Below are positions 53,323 through 61,540 of a stretch of DNA of 64,000 bases, one piece after another. The translations under genes were made by a program, and so were the position numbers. The stretch's first letter is position 1. Each line of letters begins with the position of its first letter. Under the pieces are notes generated by a model. That model was given only the letters and a program-made list of their open reading frames with translations, made no database searches and was not told the origin of the DNA. The stretch is from a virus. The stretch spans positions 16,565-80,564 of the IMG/VR virus record IMGVR_UViG_3300031669_000014. One strand, given 5' to 3'.

Positions 53323-53649
53323 TTATTTTGCCTGTGTCACAAGTTGTGGGACCTGTGATTTCTTGCCTTGCTTGTTGGCGTTGGCATCTCTCCCTTCATC
53401 CCAAACCCTCCTCCTTCGCTCCTGTTTCTTGACTTTGCGCTTCCTCATCGGCTCCCGCCTGCTCATCTGCACAATCGTCGGCGCCGGTTTCGGGGCCGGT
53501 ATATATTCGCGATCCATTAGCCGCACCACAGGAGGCTGTATCCGCTCGCCCAGCTTGCGCCACTGCCGAACCCAGAAGAAAATAGCGATAAATAAGGCAA
53601 GTGTGGTTAATATCCATATAATTTCATTGGCGGCGTAAATGGTGGTCAT
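53323..53649 (-). CDS. Small single-span membrane protein
   Basis: A 108-aa protein: membrane span at residues 9-28, then FWVRQWRKLGERIQPPVVR, a Pro-rich stretch and a very basic tail. Homologue of 10884-11132 with 25 further residues. Confidence 0.7.
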   Translation of the reverse strand: MTTIYAANEIIWILTTLALFIAIFFWVRQWRKLGERIQPPVVRLMDREYIPAPKPAPTIVQMSRREPMRKRKVKKQERRRRVWDEGRDANANKQGKKSQVPQLVTQAK

Positions 53650-53948
53650 GGCGTGTCCTCCGTGTAAGTAAATTCACATTCAATATATTTTTGTATCTTA
53701 ATGCCGCTACTTTCTAGCGGTATCCAACTATCAGCACTAAGCCCTGATTCAGTAAAAACAAGTTCTGTTAACTTAATGTTTTTAATGCTAGTTTCTTTTA
53801 TTTTAAATCCGGTTGCTTTAAAAACTTCACTAACGATTCTTTCTCTAAATTTTCCATAGTCAATGAGTTTAATGCTGTCATAGTAACCTTTTGTTGCTAG
53901 ATACACCTTATTCATATCGTCATTAAAAACAACTTCTGGCAAATTCAC
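53646..53948 (-). CDS. Conserved early protein, unknown
   Basis: A 100-aa homologue of 11129-11431 (shared KGYYDSIKLID, TDSWIPLESSGIKIQKYIEC with small changes). No family recognised. Confidence 0.7.
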   Translation of the reverse strand: MNLPEVVFNDDMNKVYLATKGYYDSIKLIDYGKFRERIVSEVFKATGFKIKETSIKNIKLTELVFTESGLSADSWIPLESSGIKIQKYIECEFTYTEDTP

Positions 53949-54184
53949 GGCGTCGCCCTCCTCTCTCGCTCCTTGCGGATCTGATCGTAGATTTCGCTAC
54001 CCTGCACGGCTTTGATGTCTTCAATGTCGACACGAAGGCTTTGGACTTCGGCCTGCAACTGCGATATAGTTGGCTCATGAAGTGATTTATAAACGGTAAA
54101 ACCAACAAAAGTTATATATGCTCCGAATATCAATATTGCAAATACTTCTAAAAGCGTTGCCCAATGGAAATTTTTCACGCTCAT
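53945..54184 (-). CDS. Membrane-anchored coiled-coil protein
   Basis: A 79-aa protein: one span (residues 10-30), then ISQLQAEVQSLRVDIEDI. Homologue of 11839-12102 with a shorter coil. Confidence 0.65.
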   Translation of the reverse strand: MSVKNFHWATLLEVFAILIFGAYITFVGFTVYKSLHEPTISQLQAEVQSLRVDIEDIKAVQGSEIYDQIRKERERRATP

Positions 54185-54582
54185 GCCTCCTTCAAGCTGA
54201 TTTCAACCCTCGGCGGATCCCCGTAAACTTTATCCGCCTTCATACTCACGACCTGGCTGTCATCCCCGTATATCGTCCCCTTCAACGCATCACAGACACC
54301 GCGGGTGAGTTTATCCAGGTCCGGCTTGACCGTTGGCAATGGCCGCTTTTTCATGCTTACAGATTTCGGCCGCAAGAGGCAGAAAAGTAGTTCCACCACC
54401 ACCGGACCTTGTAGCAATCCATCCCTTGGCCGGTATCCCTGCGCTACGTAGGCGACAACCTCATGCCAGGGCCTTAGCTTTGTGTTGTCGCTGGTCGTGA
54501 CGGCCTTGCCTTTTACCACGAAGGCTTTTGTGGAGCCTTTGGGCTGCGGTATTCCATAAGCGGTAAATCTAATCCAGGCCAT
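54181..54582 (-). CDS. rusA: RusA-family Holliday junction resolvase
   Basis: A 133-aa RusA: FTAYGIPQPKGSTKAF, then TVKPDLDKLTRGVCDALKG and IYGDDSQV with the acidic ligands. ATG 54582 has GGGGAGG upstream. It has diverged strongly from the phage A copy, closer to the lambda-type motif KPDLDKL, so the gene was probably replaced. Confidence 0.9.
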   Translation of the reverse strand: MAWIRFTAYGIPQPKGSTKAFVVKGKAVTTSDNTKLRPWHEVVAYVAQGYRPRDGLLQGPVVVELLFCLLRPKSVSMKKRPLPTVKPDLDKLTRGVCDALKGTIYGDDSQVVSMKADKVYGDPPRVEISLKEA

Positions 54583-54787
54583 CGGCATCCTCCCCCGGCG
54601 TGTCTTTCTCCAACTCCCGCAGCACCCAATTCAGTGTGTCCCTTCTGCCAAAAGTAGTAGTTATCTCCATTCTTGCTTTAACCAGCGCGTGTATGCGCTC
54701 CCGCTCTGCTTTCGCACCTGACTCCATTCCCTTTGCAGTGGCCTTTTCGAACATGTCTGTAATAACTGTCTCCATGACTTCATCCAA
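54569..54787 (-). CDS. Conserved small protein upstream of rusA
   Basis: A 72-aa helical protein from TTG 54787 (GGAGGG upstream): ESGAKAERERIHALVKARM. Homologue of 12512-12742 but without its cysteine cluster. Confidence 0.65.
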   Translation of the reverse strand: MDEVMETVITDMFEKATAKGMESGAKAERERIHALVKARMEITTTFGRRDTLNWVLRELEKDTPGEDADGLD

Positions 54788-54828
54788 CTTCTAAGCCCTC
54801 CTTTTTCCTCTCAGGTAAACTTACTTAC

Positions 54829-54999
54829 CTAGCCGATTAACTCGCCGCTGTGGGCATCCTGTGGCTTCTGCGGGGCATCCTTACACTTCGGATACAGTCT
54901 CCTGTGTAAACTGCCATCGGGATACTCACCCAAGGCACACTTCCAGCAAAACAGATCACCGGTTCTAACCGGGTGCTTGCGGCATATTAAACAAAGCAT
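54829..54999 (-). CDS. Four-cysteine mini zinc protein
   Basis: A 56-aa homologue of 12796-12954: MLCLICRKHPVRTGDLFC, WKCALGEYPDGSLHRRLYP. The frame extends upstream to 55128 but overlaps the next gene. Confidence 0.7.
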   Translation of the reverse strand: MLCLICRKHPVRTGDLFCWKCALGEYPDGSLHRRLYPKCKDAPQKPQDAHSGELIG

Positions 55000-55307
55000 C
55001 CAAGCAGTCCCCCTTCGCGTTCCTGAATCCGTCCCTCGAACGACTCGTTCAGCCACAGCAGCGCCACCTCTTTTTGTGGTCGCTTGAGGCGTACTGCTAT
55101 GTCTGGAAGGCTTATCCCGGCTTTCCACATTTCGCGGAACTGCTGCATCTCCGCAGGGTACCAGTCCCAGTCATAGCCATTATCCAGTATCGTAACTTTT
55201 TCGCCTTGTATCTTCGGCGCTACCGTTCCCGCCGGACGGCCTACCTTGCCGGCATATGGTTTCGTTGCGGGGATGCTGTGTTTGTGTAGGGTTCTGTGGG
55301 ATTGCAA
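54987..55307 (-). CDS. HTH-like conserved early protein
   Basis: A 106-aa homologue of 12942-13253 (QSHRTLHKHSIPATKPY, GKVGRPAGT, QFREMWKAGISLPDIAVRL). TTG 55307 follows GGAGGTGA, the same ribosome site that borders the methyltransferase insertion in phage A. The helix pair looks like an HTH. Confidence 0.65.
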   Translation of the reverse strand: MQSHRTLHKHSIPATKPYAGKVGRPAGTVAPKIQGEKVTILDNGYDWDWYPAEMQQFREMWKAGISLPDIAVRLKRPQKEVALLWLNESFEGRIQEREGGLLGCFV

Positions 55308-55321
55308 TGTGGTCACCTCCT

Positions 55322-55765
55322 CTAAAAATTAACAGTAACCTTTTCCCCTTGCAGGATCCGCCGGTCTGTCTGCGTCGCCCAGCTCGGGGCCATCGGCCAG
55401 CCGTTTAATCTGTCGCCTGCTTGGCACGGGCACCGGCAGTAGCGCTCCTCGCCATCCTGCAAAATTACTCTAAAGCCACCACCTCCACAAACAGTACATC
55501 CCGTTTTTTTTAGCGGCTGAAAGGAAGTGTTTCGCTGATCGTCTTTGATGCTTTGTATTGCCCCCTGGATATCTGCAACCGTGGGGAAGAATTTTGCCGT
55601 GGCCAGCACCTTTTTAAGCGCCTCTTTAACCTGCTGATAAGGTAATTTCCCCAACATTTCTGCCCAAAGTTTTGCCGTTTCAGCTAATTCCTTGTTTTGC
55701 ATACCTGGAAAATTAGCTGCCGCAAAAGTTATTAAGTTTTTAATTTCCTGCTTAGTCACTACCAT
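55322..55765 (-). CDS. G39P-like replicative helicase loader
   Basis: A 147-aa homologue of 16027-16464: KVLATAKFFPTVADIQGAIQ and the zinc cluster CTVCGGGGF...YCRCPC. The last 60 codons are nearly identical at DNA level to phage A, while the first 40 residues differ. Confidence 0.75.
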   Translation of the reverse strand: MVVTKQEIKNLITFAAANFPGMQNKELAETAKLWAEMLGKLPYQQVKEALKKVLATAKFFPTVADIQGAIQSIKDDQRNTSFQPLKKTGCTVCGGGGFRVILQDGEERYCRCPCQAGDRLNGWPMAPSWATQTDRRILQGEKVTVNF

Positions 55766-56495
55766 TCACCCACCTATCAAGACTTTGTTCTGCTACTGAT
55801 TTTTGTTGCACTGGGGAAGGTCTTGTTTTATTTTCTTCTTCTTCAAGCCTGGCAATAACCCAATTCAAAACCGCCCGATAATCTGATTTATACCGCTTCC
55901 CATTAGCCCCCTTGTAGTTGTCCAATATTTCAACGCACCGATTAAAACGTTCTTCGCTTCCGAGTTTCGCCACAAGTGATGAGTATTCATCATTAGTCAG
56001 GCTGACAAATTCGGCATACTTGAATTTTTGTTGTAGGGGGGGAGGGGGGTTAAGATCTTTATTCTTTACATTCTTTACATTCTTTACATTCTTGTTTGTG
56101 TTCATTTGTTGTTCATTTGTTGTTCGTTTGTTGTTCATTTGTTGTTCATTTTGTTGTTCAGGCTGATCCCCTTCACCCTGATAAAAAACCCAATTCTCAA
56201 TGGTTACAATAGAAAATTTGTTGTTCGGCTGGATGACCAAACTTTCACTCAATTCTAATTTTTTTACGTAACGATACAGTGACGAGGGATGTAGCTTTAA
56301 TTCTGCCGCAGCCTTGTCTCTGCCGAAGACAAATTGCCCTGGTTTTAGGATAACTTTTTGAAGTCCAACAAGTTGTTCATGCTCTTTATGACTGGCTTTA
56401 AGTAAACACCAAACCCAAACTTTAAGGAGGTTTTCATTATCAAATAACGGATTGTCTAATAAACATCTGTGAAGTTTGATGTATCCGCTTGCCAT
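55752..56495 (-). CDS. Phage replication initiator with internal iterons
   Basis: A 247-aa protein. The N-terminal 150 residues match 16457-17227 almost exactly. The C-terminal domain is different (YAEFVSLTNDEYSSLVAKLG, CVEILDNYKGANGKRYKSDY), a DnaD-like helical domain. It supports a domain swap just after the iteron linker. Confidence 0.82.
   Translation of the reverse strand: MASGYIKLHRCLLDNPLFDNENLLKVWVWCLLKASHKEHEQLVGLQKVILKPGQFVFGRDKAAAELKLHPSSLYRYVKKLELSESLVIQPNNKFSIVTIENWVFYQGEGDQPEQQNEQQMNNKRTTNEQQMNTNKNVKNVKNVKNKDLNPPPPLQQKFKYAEFVSLTNDEYSSLVAKLGSEERFNRCVEILDNYKGANGKRYKSDYRAVLNWVIARLEEEENKTRPSPVQQKSVAEQSLDRWVNGSD
56059..56160. repeat. Iteron-like repeats, probable replication origin of phage B
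   Basis: ATTCTTTAC three times followed by TTGTTGTTCAT-type repeats, nearly the same tract as 16792-16893. A nine-base and longer G-run just downstream (56037-56049) may help DNA opening or be slippage-prone. Confidence 0.65.
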
Positions 56496-56506
56496 CCCCG
56501 CGCCCC

Positions 56507-57199
56507 CTAAAATCCAAGTGCCAGCTGATATCCCTTGCCGCTTTCCTTCTCAAGTGCCATAAGATGCCTGACACGGGCTTCCTGCTCCTCTTTCCTGTCT
56601 TTGCCTGGGGCAAGCCGCTTCACTTTTTCTCGGTTCTTAAACACCCACCACGTACTGTCAACTTGGGTAAATGGGAATTGTGTCAGTATCCGCTCACTGG
56701 TAATTCCTAAAGCATGAAACCTTCCCTCGGGGTGCCGGCTGTAAACTTGCTCCAACCAGTAAACTTTATCTCGGTATGGAAGTCCAACCGTTCCACCAAG
56801 GCCAACTAGCGCGTATTTTGCAATAAGTAGCTCAAGTAGTTCCCATGGCTCATTGTAGTGAAAAACAGGTATCGGGCTTAGCCCTGCCGCCTCCATGGTA
56901 GCCTGATTTACTGCCGTATCCTCCGGATTTCCAACTACATCAAGGTTAAAATACTGGGTTATGTGGTGCTCCCGGATATAGTCCATGTAATCATCAAGGC
57001 TAATGCTTCGACCGCGCTTCCATGCGCTATATGCTCCGGAGTCAAGTAGTACCTCAAACCCATACTCCCGGATAATCTTCCAGCAGGAGTAGGTTGGTGG
57101 CTCAGCATAAGAAAGTATTATCCGCTTTCCACCGGCTCGAGCCAGGGTATGTAGAGTATTAGGTCTTTCCGTTCCCCCGAAGTACACTTCCAATTTCAT
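56507..57199 (-). CDS. DpdA/TGT-like 7-deazaguanine DNA transglycosylase
   Basis: A 230-aa TIM-barrel protein with the hallmarks of TGT/DpdA phage enzymes: LLDSGAYSAW (D53), YFNLDVVG (84-90), PIPVFHYNEP (110-118), YALVGLGG, HALGITSE and QVDSTWW (D181). TGT enzymes swap guanine for a 7-deazaguanine; DpdA members do so in phage DNA to resist restriction. No preQ0 synthesis genes are seen here, so the base would come from the host. Assignment rests on motifs only. Confidence 0.72.
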   Translation of the reverse strand: MKLEVYFGGTERPNTLHTLARAGGKRIILSYAEPPTYSCWKIIREYGFEVLLDSGAYSAWKRGRSISLDDYMDYIREHHITQYFNLDVVGNPEDTAVNQATMEAAGLSPIPVFHYNEPWELLELLIAKYALVGLGGTVGLPYRDKVYWLEQVYSRHPEGRFHALGITSERILTQFPFTQVDSTWWVFKNREKVKRLAPGKDRKEEQEARVRHLMALEKESGKGYQLALGF

Positions 57200-57223
57200 C
57201 TCCCCACGCCGATCATCCGGGCC

Positions 57224-57346
57224 TTATCCCTTAACAGGACTACATTTTGCACATGGCTTTCCTTTTGCGCCGTTATGCAGTTTTTTACATTCAGGGCACC
57301 GATGACGCTTCCCGTATGACCGACCAGTTCGCTTACGGCTTACCAC
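57224..57346 (-). CDS. Zinc-ribbon mini protein
   Basis: A 40-aa basic protein with RCPECKKLH and PCAKCSPVKG. GTG 57346 follows GGAGGTG. It lies between the two enzymes of the putative modification cassette. Confidence 0.65.
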   Translation of the reverse strand: MVSRKRTGRSYGKRHRCPECKKLHNGAKGKPCAKCSPVKG

Positions 57347-57358
57347 GCCGCACCTCCA

Positions 57359-58204
57359 CTAAGCTCTAACCGCTTTCATCTTTAAATTTACCGTCGCTGG
57401 CCTGGCCCAAAAACGTTGAAACCTTGCCCACTCTGTATTTCTCTGGCCCTTCTTATCCCGGTACAACATAGCCATGGGCAGGAATCCGGCCTTGATAGTG
57501 TCGTTCAGTCGTTTCTCGGCCTTGTCAAAGGTGTCACCAGGATAACCAATAAGCACATATGCTCTCAACACGTGGGAGGCGGTTGTAAATCCGGCTTTTA
57601 ATAGCTTTTTACCAGCCCCTACAAGTGGTTCGTATTTAATAGGGTTATCGTAAGCGAAGAATATTTCCTTCGGCCTCAAGCCCCGCAAAAGCTCGATATG
57701 CCAATCTTTAAGTCTTTTGGCTTCAAGGCCCCCGGTAAACATTGGCCTGCCATACTTCTGGCGCTTAAACATAGCGAATACCTTTTTAATATGATCGTCA
57801 GAACAGGCCAGTAAATTGTCGTCGAGAACATTGTTACCCTCTTTAATCTCTAGTTCCCGGATTACTCCACCTTCGCGGATGGGCACTTGACAGAAAAATA
57901 CACCATTCACTTGACACTTATTTGGGCATCCCCTGGAAGTGATCACATAGCCTTTTTTGATGTATCTCCCCGGTATAAACTCACCGCCTGGCTCATCCAG
58001 GGCCGGGCCGCCGATCTTAACCGGTGCTATGTGCCGCCATTGTTCAGCTAGTTGATGAGCCTTGTCTAGGTCGTAGGTAAACGCCACGGAAATGTGAACC
58101 TCGTCTATGGGCGGTAGAAACATTCCAGGGGCATCAAAGAAGCATAATTCATCATTTGGCGTGGCTTTTGTTATTCTTGGAAATACCCTTGCTATTGCTA
58201 CCAT
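57359..58204 (-). CDS. Radical SAM family protein
   Basis: A 281-aa protein from ATG 58204 (AAGGAGG upstream). SRGCPNKCQVNGVFFC near residue 98 is a radical SAM-type cysteine cluster with the spacing CxxxC...C, followed by FTGGLEAKRL, IFFAYDN and VLIGYPGD, the barrel strands of the family. It lies between the TGT-like and DUF5131 genes, so a role in altering a deazaguanine or other base is plausible. Confidence 0.75.
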   Translation of the reverse strand: MVAIARVFPRITKATPNDELCFFDAPGMFLPPIDEVHISVAFTYDLDKAHQLAEQWRHIAPVKIGGPALDEPGGEFIPGRYIKKGYVITSRGCPNKCQVNGVFFCQVPIREGGVIRELEIKEGNNVLDDNLLACSDDHIKKVFAMFKRQKYGRPMFTGGLEAKRLKDWHIELLRGLRPKEIFFAYDNPIKYEPLVGAGKKLLKAGFTTASHVLRAYVLIGYPGDTFDKAEKRLNDTIKAGFLPMAMLYRDKKGQRNTEWARFQRFWARPATVNLKMKAVRA

Positions 58205-58218
58205 TCCGCACCTCCTTG

Positions 58219-58338
58219 TCACTCTATCGCTAACCGATTAAATAACGGGGCATCGTCCTCTATCCGCCGCCGTGACATCTCCACATACTTCGGTTTTAAC
58301 TCGATCCCGATATACCGCCGCCCGTGTCTGAGTGCCAC
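58219..58338 (-). pseudogene. Remnant of an N4/N6 DNA methyltransferase C-terminus
   Basis: Thirty-nine codons read VALRHGRRYIGIELKPKYVE and end DDAPLFNRLAIE, the usual last segment of phage adenine/N4-cytosine methyltransferases. The catalytic part is absent; upstream bases instead resemble the 5' end of the cysteine-rich 17293-17448 gene. A deletion joined the two. Confidence 0.7.
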
Positions 58339-58369
58339 CGGCGTACGCGGCAGCGGCAGGTTGGGGTTG

Positions 58370-59170
58370 TCATGGCTTTACCGCGGGCATCTCGTTATGT
58401 TCGCGACCATCAAGGAGGCGGCCAGCGGCTTTTTTGCCGACACGATACATAGGGCATGGTTCATCCATCCCGGCCCCACTGTGGACATTCTCATATCTGG
58501 TTTTGCCGTCAAATATTGGACTATATTCACCCCACTGCTTAAAAAAGTAGGGTACTCCTGCCGCCTGACACTGATCCCGGTCTAGCCTTGCCCAATCCGG
58601 GTGCATCGGTCTTGCGCCGGGACCGCTTTCTCCGCCAGTGATTATCAGAGCCTTTCTACCCAGGGCTAAAAATTCGGATGGATACACGATTGACCCAAGC
58701 GCAGGTTCGTGGCTTACGAAATATACCGCCGCCGGTGTCTGTAAAAGTAACGGAATCCGCTTATCAGCCTGCTCCTGGTTCTCGGCGGTTACACCCAGCC
58801 AGACATTTGGATACCCATTACCCCAATCAGCAGGCAGCCTATCTGCTATGTTTAACTCTCTCTTGGTAAGTAGTTGATAAGTTAGGTGTGGAGTTTTCCT
58901 GATAATTTCCCATGCTTCGGGACGCCATTCGTCCGCATCCTCGATAAAAAAGTCACTCCAGGAACAGACAAATACATTAGCAGGATCGCTCCATTTCAGC
59001 GGCAGATTAAATGTATTTTTAGCTGATCTAATAACCGTAGCGGGATCCTGCCCATACCTTTTCTTATCGCGGTACATATAGCAGTTTTCGCAGCCACTAC
59101 TTACTTTTCTGCATCCCTGCCAAGGGTTCCATGTATGTTTTGTCCATTCGATTGCGCTATTTTCACCCAT
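58370..59170 (-). CDS. DUF5131 (phage Gp37/Gp68) protein
   Basis: A 266-aa protein from ATG 59170 with WTKHTWNPWQGCRKVSSGC and ENCY, giving a CX6CX2C cluster (residues 20-30), then HLTYQLLTKR, WLGVTAENQEQ and ITGGESGPGARPM. These are the DUF5131 hallmarks, a radical-SAM-like family common in phages beside modification genes. Confidence 0.88.
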   Translation of the reverse strand: MGENSAIEWTKHTWNPWQGCRKVSSGCENCYMYRDKKRYGQDPATVIRSAKNTFNLPLKWSDPANVFVCSWSDFFIEDADEWRPEAWEIIRKTPHLTYQLLTKRELNIADRLPADWGNGYPNVWLGVTAENQEQADKRIPLLLQTPAAVYFVSHEPALGSIVYPSEFLALGRKALIITGGESGPGARPMHPDWARLDRDQCQAAGVPYFFKQWGEYSPIFDGKTRYENVHSGAGMDEPCPMYRVGKKAAGRLLDGREHNEMPAVKP

Positions 59171-59297
59171 TCTTCTTCCCCTCCTTCGGCGGCGGCACAA
59201 CCCCGCCGCAGCCCTCGTACGGACATGGCATAGGCGTTTGCGTGTTGGCTGAGTAGCTCGGGCGCTTACATTTAGGGCAAATCCGTTTAACTGCCAT
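59163..59297 (-). CDS. Zinc-ribbon mini protein
   Basis: A 44-aa protein with RICPKCKRPSY and PCPYEGCGG, ending PPPKEGKKNG. ATG 59297 follows GGAGGTG. Relative of 17445-17567. Its stop overlaps the DUF5131 start. Confidence 0.7.
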   Translation of the reverse strand: MAVKRICPKCKRPSYSANTQTPMPCPYEGCGGVVPPPKEGKKNG

Positions 59298-59805
59298 TTG
59301 CGGACACCTCCATGGCGGCTCTGGCATTATCCCATACCTTCCCGGCCCAATCAGAGAACTCTTTTGAAACCTGAGTTATGTCGCGCATGGCGCACATCGA
59401 GAAACAAATCTGTACCTCATTTGAGTTGAACCATTTAAGGCAATCTTCCAGCGCCTCTTCCAACCGCTTCACCCGCTCGGCGTAGGCCCGGCCATCGGCG
59501 GAGAGGGCTTGTTTGGCCATAGCAGAAATTTCTTTCATGTCGGTGTTTAAATCTTGGTATTCTAAGGCATAGTCTTGGATCTTCTCCAACGCCTCCACCA
59601 CTTGCGCCTCCCGCCCCTTCGCGGCGGCGAGGTCTTCGCGGAGGCGGGTGTTTTCAGCCTCAAGTTCATCCCGTTGCTTCGCCACTTCCCGTAGGCCGTC
59701 CATTGTCTCTTCCCGCTGCTTTTCAGACACGTCCAGAAGATGCCTAAGCCTTATTTCGGGCATATCTAGAAGGTGTCTAACCCTTACCGTCTCACGATCG
59801 GTCAC
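59287..59805 (-). CDS. Coiled-coil early protein
   Basis: A 172-aa protein. RHLLDMPEIRLRHLLDVSEKQ is a short direct repeat; residues 30-120 form a long charged coiled coil (KQRDELEAENTRLREDL). The end may be globular (NEVQICFSMCAMRDI). Function unknown. Confidence 0.65.
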   Translation of the reverse strand: MTDRETVRVRHLLDMPEIRLRHLLDVSEKQREETMDGLREVAKQRDELEAENTRLREDLAAAKGREAQVVEALEKIQDYALEYQDLNTDMKEISAMAKQALSADGRAYAERVKRLEEALEDCLKWFNSNEVQICFSMCAMRDITQVSKEFSDWAGKVWDNARAAMEVSANGS

Positions 59806-59978
59806 GATATTTTCCTCCTCTCCACTATTCCCCTCGCCATCATCACCCCGACTACCGCATCAAGTTCCTGGCTAATCGCTACGACCTCGGGGGAGTGTAG
59901 GCTGTGTGTCTTGCGTAGCTCGGCAAGGCGGTCGTTATATTCGTACCATTTGCGCCATAGGTCAGCGTCGGTTGGCAT
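59802..59978 (-). CDS. Spo0E-like aspartyl-phosphate phosphatase
   Basis: A 58-aa two-helix protein: WRKWYEYNDRLAELRKTH and VVAISQELDAVVGVMMAR. SQELDxV is the signature of Spo0E phosphatases, which remove phosphate from Spo0A and delay sporulation in Bacillota. ATG 59978 follows AAGGAG. A phage copy could keep the host from sporulating. Confidence 0.7.
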   Translation of the reverse strand: MPTDADLWRKWYEYNDRLAELRKTHSLHSPEVVAISQELDAVVGVMMARGIVERRKIS

Positions 59979-60047
59979 ATAATCACGCTCCTTTGGATTG
60001 GCGCGGGGTTGGCCGCGCCTGTTTCGCTGGCTATACAACCGTTACGC

Positions 60048-60677
60048 TTAAGCACTTTTTGCTTCCTCTTCTTTGACTTTTTTAAGTTGCTTGTACAGCA
60101 TGTCAACTTGTGGTTTAGTCCAACCGCTGATACTCTCCACCCCGGCAAACTGGTGGACCTGTTCCCGCGTGAAGCCTAGTTTCTTCGTCTCAACCCAGAA
60201 CCCGGCAAAGTTTACCTTTGTAGGCGCATCAGTTGGCTTCTGCGATACTGTCTTTGGTGGGGTTGGTGGTTTCTTGTCTGCTGTTTTTGTGGCCTGATTC
60301 CCGTCGTCGTCGTCCTCTGAGCTAATTCCCAGAATAGCAGACAGGGCATAGCGTCGTCCGTATGTAATTGCGCTACCGGCCCCCTGCGCTGTAGCTTTGT
60401 CGGCCTTGAGGATAAGGGGGCAAGTCTCTATCCATTCCCCGGATTCGTGCATTAGTAGCGTTGTAATCACTATCTTGTCACCATCACCGCTGGGAGCCTG
60501 TAATAGTGACAGCCCATGTTTGGATAGAAGTGGACGGACATCGTTTAAGATTTCGGGTAATGGTGCATACTTGCTCTTGAAAAACGGGTTATTTGCTGTA
60601 TTTGCGGGATTTTTTACTTCTGATTGAAAGCCGACAAGTGCCTTGGCAAGATTTTGGATACTTTCGGATTTATTCAC
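60048..60677 (-). CDS. erf: ERF-family single-strand annealing protein
   Basis: A 209-aa protein with KNPANTANNPFFKSKYAPL, EILNDVRPLLSKHGLSLLQ and ADKATAQGAGSAITYGRRYALSA split over the ERF core, followed by an acidic-Pro linker and a C-terminal helical domain. It anneals complementary strands in phage recombination, replacing the DUF1071 protein of phage A. Confidence 0.92.
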   Translation of the reverse strand: MNKSESIQNLAKALVGFQSEVKNPANTANNPFFKSKYAPLPEILNDVRPLLSKHGLSLLQAPSGDGDKIVITTLLMHESGEWIETCPLILKADKATAQGAGSAITYGRRYALSAILGISSEDDDDGNQATKTADKKPPTPPKTVSQKPTDAPTKVNFAGFWVETKKLGFTREQVHQFAGVESISGWTKPQVDMLYKQLKKVKEEEAKSA

Positions 60678-61533
60678 ACTGACAAGCCTCCTTCACCCGG
60701 CAGTATCGTTCGCATTTACGCCCTTCCCAAGACTCGCGAGCATCGCACGGACTTGGTATGTTGCCGTTTTCTAAAGCCCCAATTAAACTACCGCGTTTTG
60801 CTTTTAGGTAGGTTATAATAAATCCGTCTTCTAGTCTCTTTATCGATATCAACACCCCGTTCTGCTCAATCCCCCGGTTCCGCGCCATATATGTGTTACC
60901 ATCCCGCGCCAAGACTTCGATAACCATTTGTTGCACCGGGAACCCTGCGGCCTCCAACTTCATTCGGTAGTCATTTAATTGGATTTCCTCGTTAAACAGA
61001 TCCGGTTCGCCGCCTCCAGTCCACTCTTTGCGTGTTTTCGGTTGTCCCTTCTTAGCCCCAGTCTTGTAAACTTCCCCGGTATCGACCTCAATCTGCCGCA
61101 GTCCAAGCGCCTTCATAATCTTGTAACTGCCCCATGTCTTGGTGTCGTAAAGCGTCTGCGTGTCGGGGTCGTAGAAATCAAACTGGCCGCTGCATATTTC
61201 ATCTGTGAGGCGCTCCTCGCCTAAAGCGTTGTCGTGATATTGCTCAAGGATTGCATGTACTTTCGTGCCGTGGACGCGGAATAATTCGTCTTGGGGGTTT
61301 ATGGTGTAATCTGTGGTAATCTCCAGGTAAACCTCTCGTGTACCTTTAAGGAGTTGTGTCGTGGAAGGTATACCACCCCATTCACGCTGCTCTGCGATAA
61401 GCCGGAGCGTACGGAGTGAGAGACATCTACCGGCTGATAATTGGTCTGATATACGGCAAGTAGTAAGGCAGTCGCTTATTTCAATTTGCCCTCCATCGGG
61501 GCAGATAAACCATTTAGCTGGCATCATTATCAC
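60670..61533 (-). CDS. PD-(D/E)XK nuclease, Cas4/RecB-like
   Basis: A 287-aa nuclease: HGTKVHAILEQYH (helix with His), GQFDFYDPDTQTLYDTKTW (the D...D-x-K core), EIQLNDYRMKLE (QxxxY-like motif IV) and a C-terminal CDARESWEGRKCERYC cysteine cluster typical of Fe-S nucleases. It would make single strands for the ERF protein next to it. Confidence 0.82.
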   Translation of the reverse strand: MIMMPAKWFICPDGGQIEISDCLTTCRISDQLSAGRCLSLRTLRLIAEQREWGGIPSTTQLLKGTREVYLEITTDYTINPQDELFRVHGTKVHAILEQYHDNALGEERLTDEICSGQFDFYDPDTQTLYDTKTWGSYKIMKALGLRQIEVDTGEVYKTGAKKGQPKTRKEWTGGGEPDLFNEEIQLNDYRMKLEAAGFPVQQMVIEVLARDGNTYMARNRGIEQNGVLISIKRLEDGFIITYLKAKRGSLIGALENGNIPSPCDARESWEGRKCERYCRVKEACQCE

Positions 61534-61540
61534 GCTCCCG

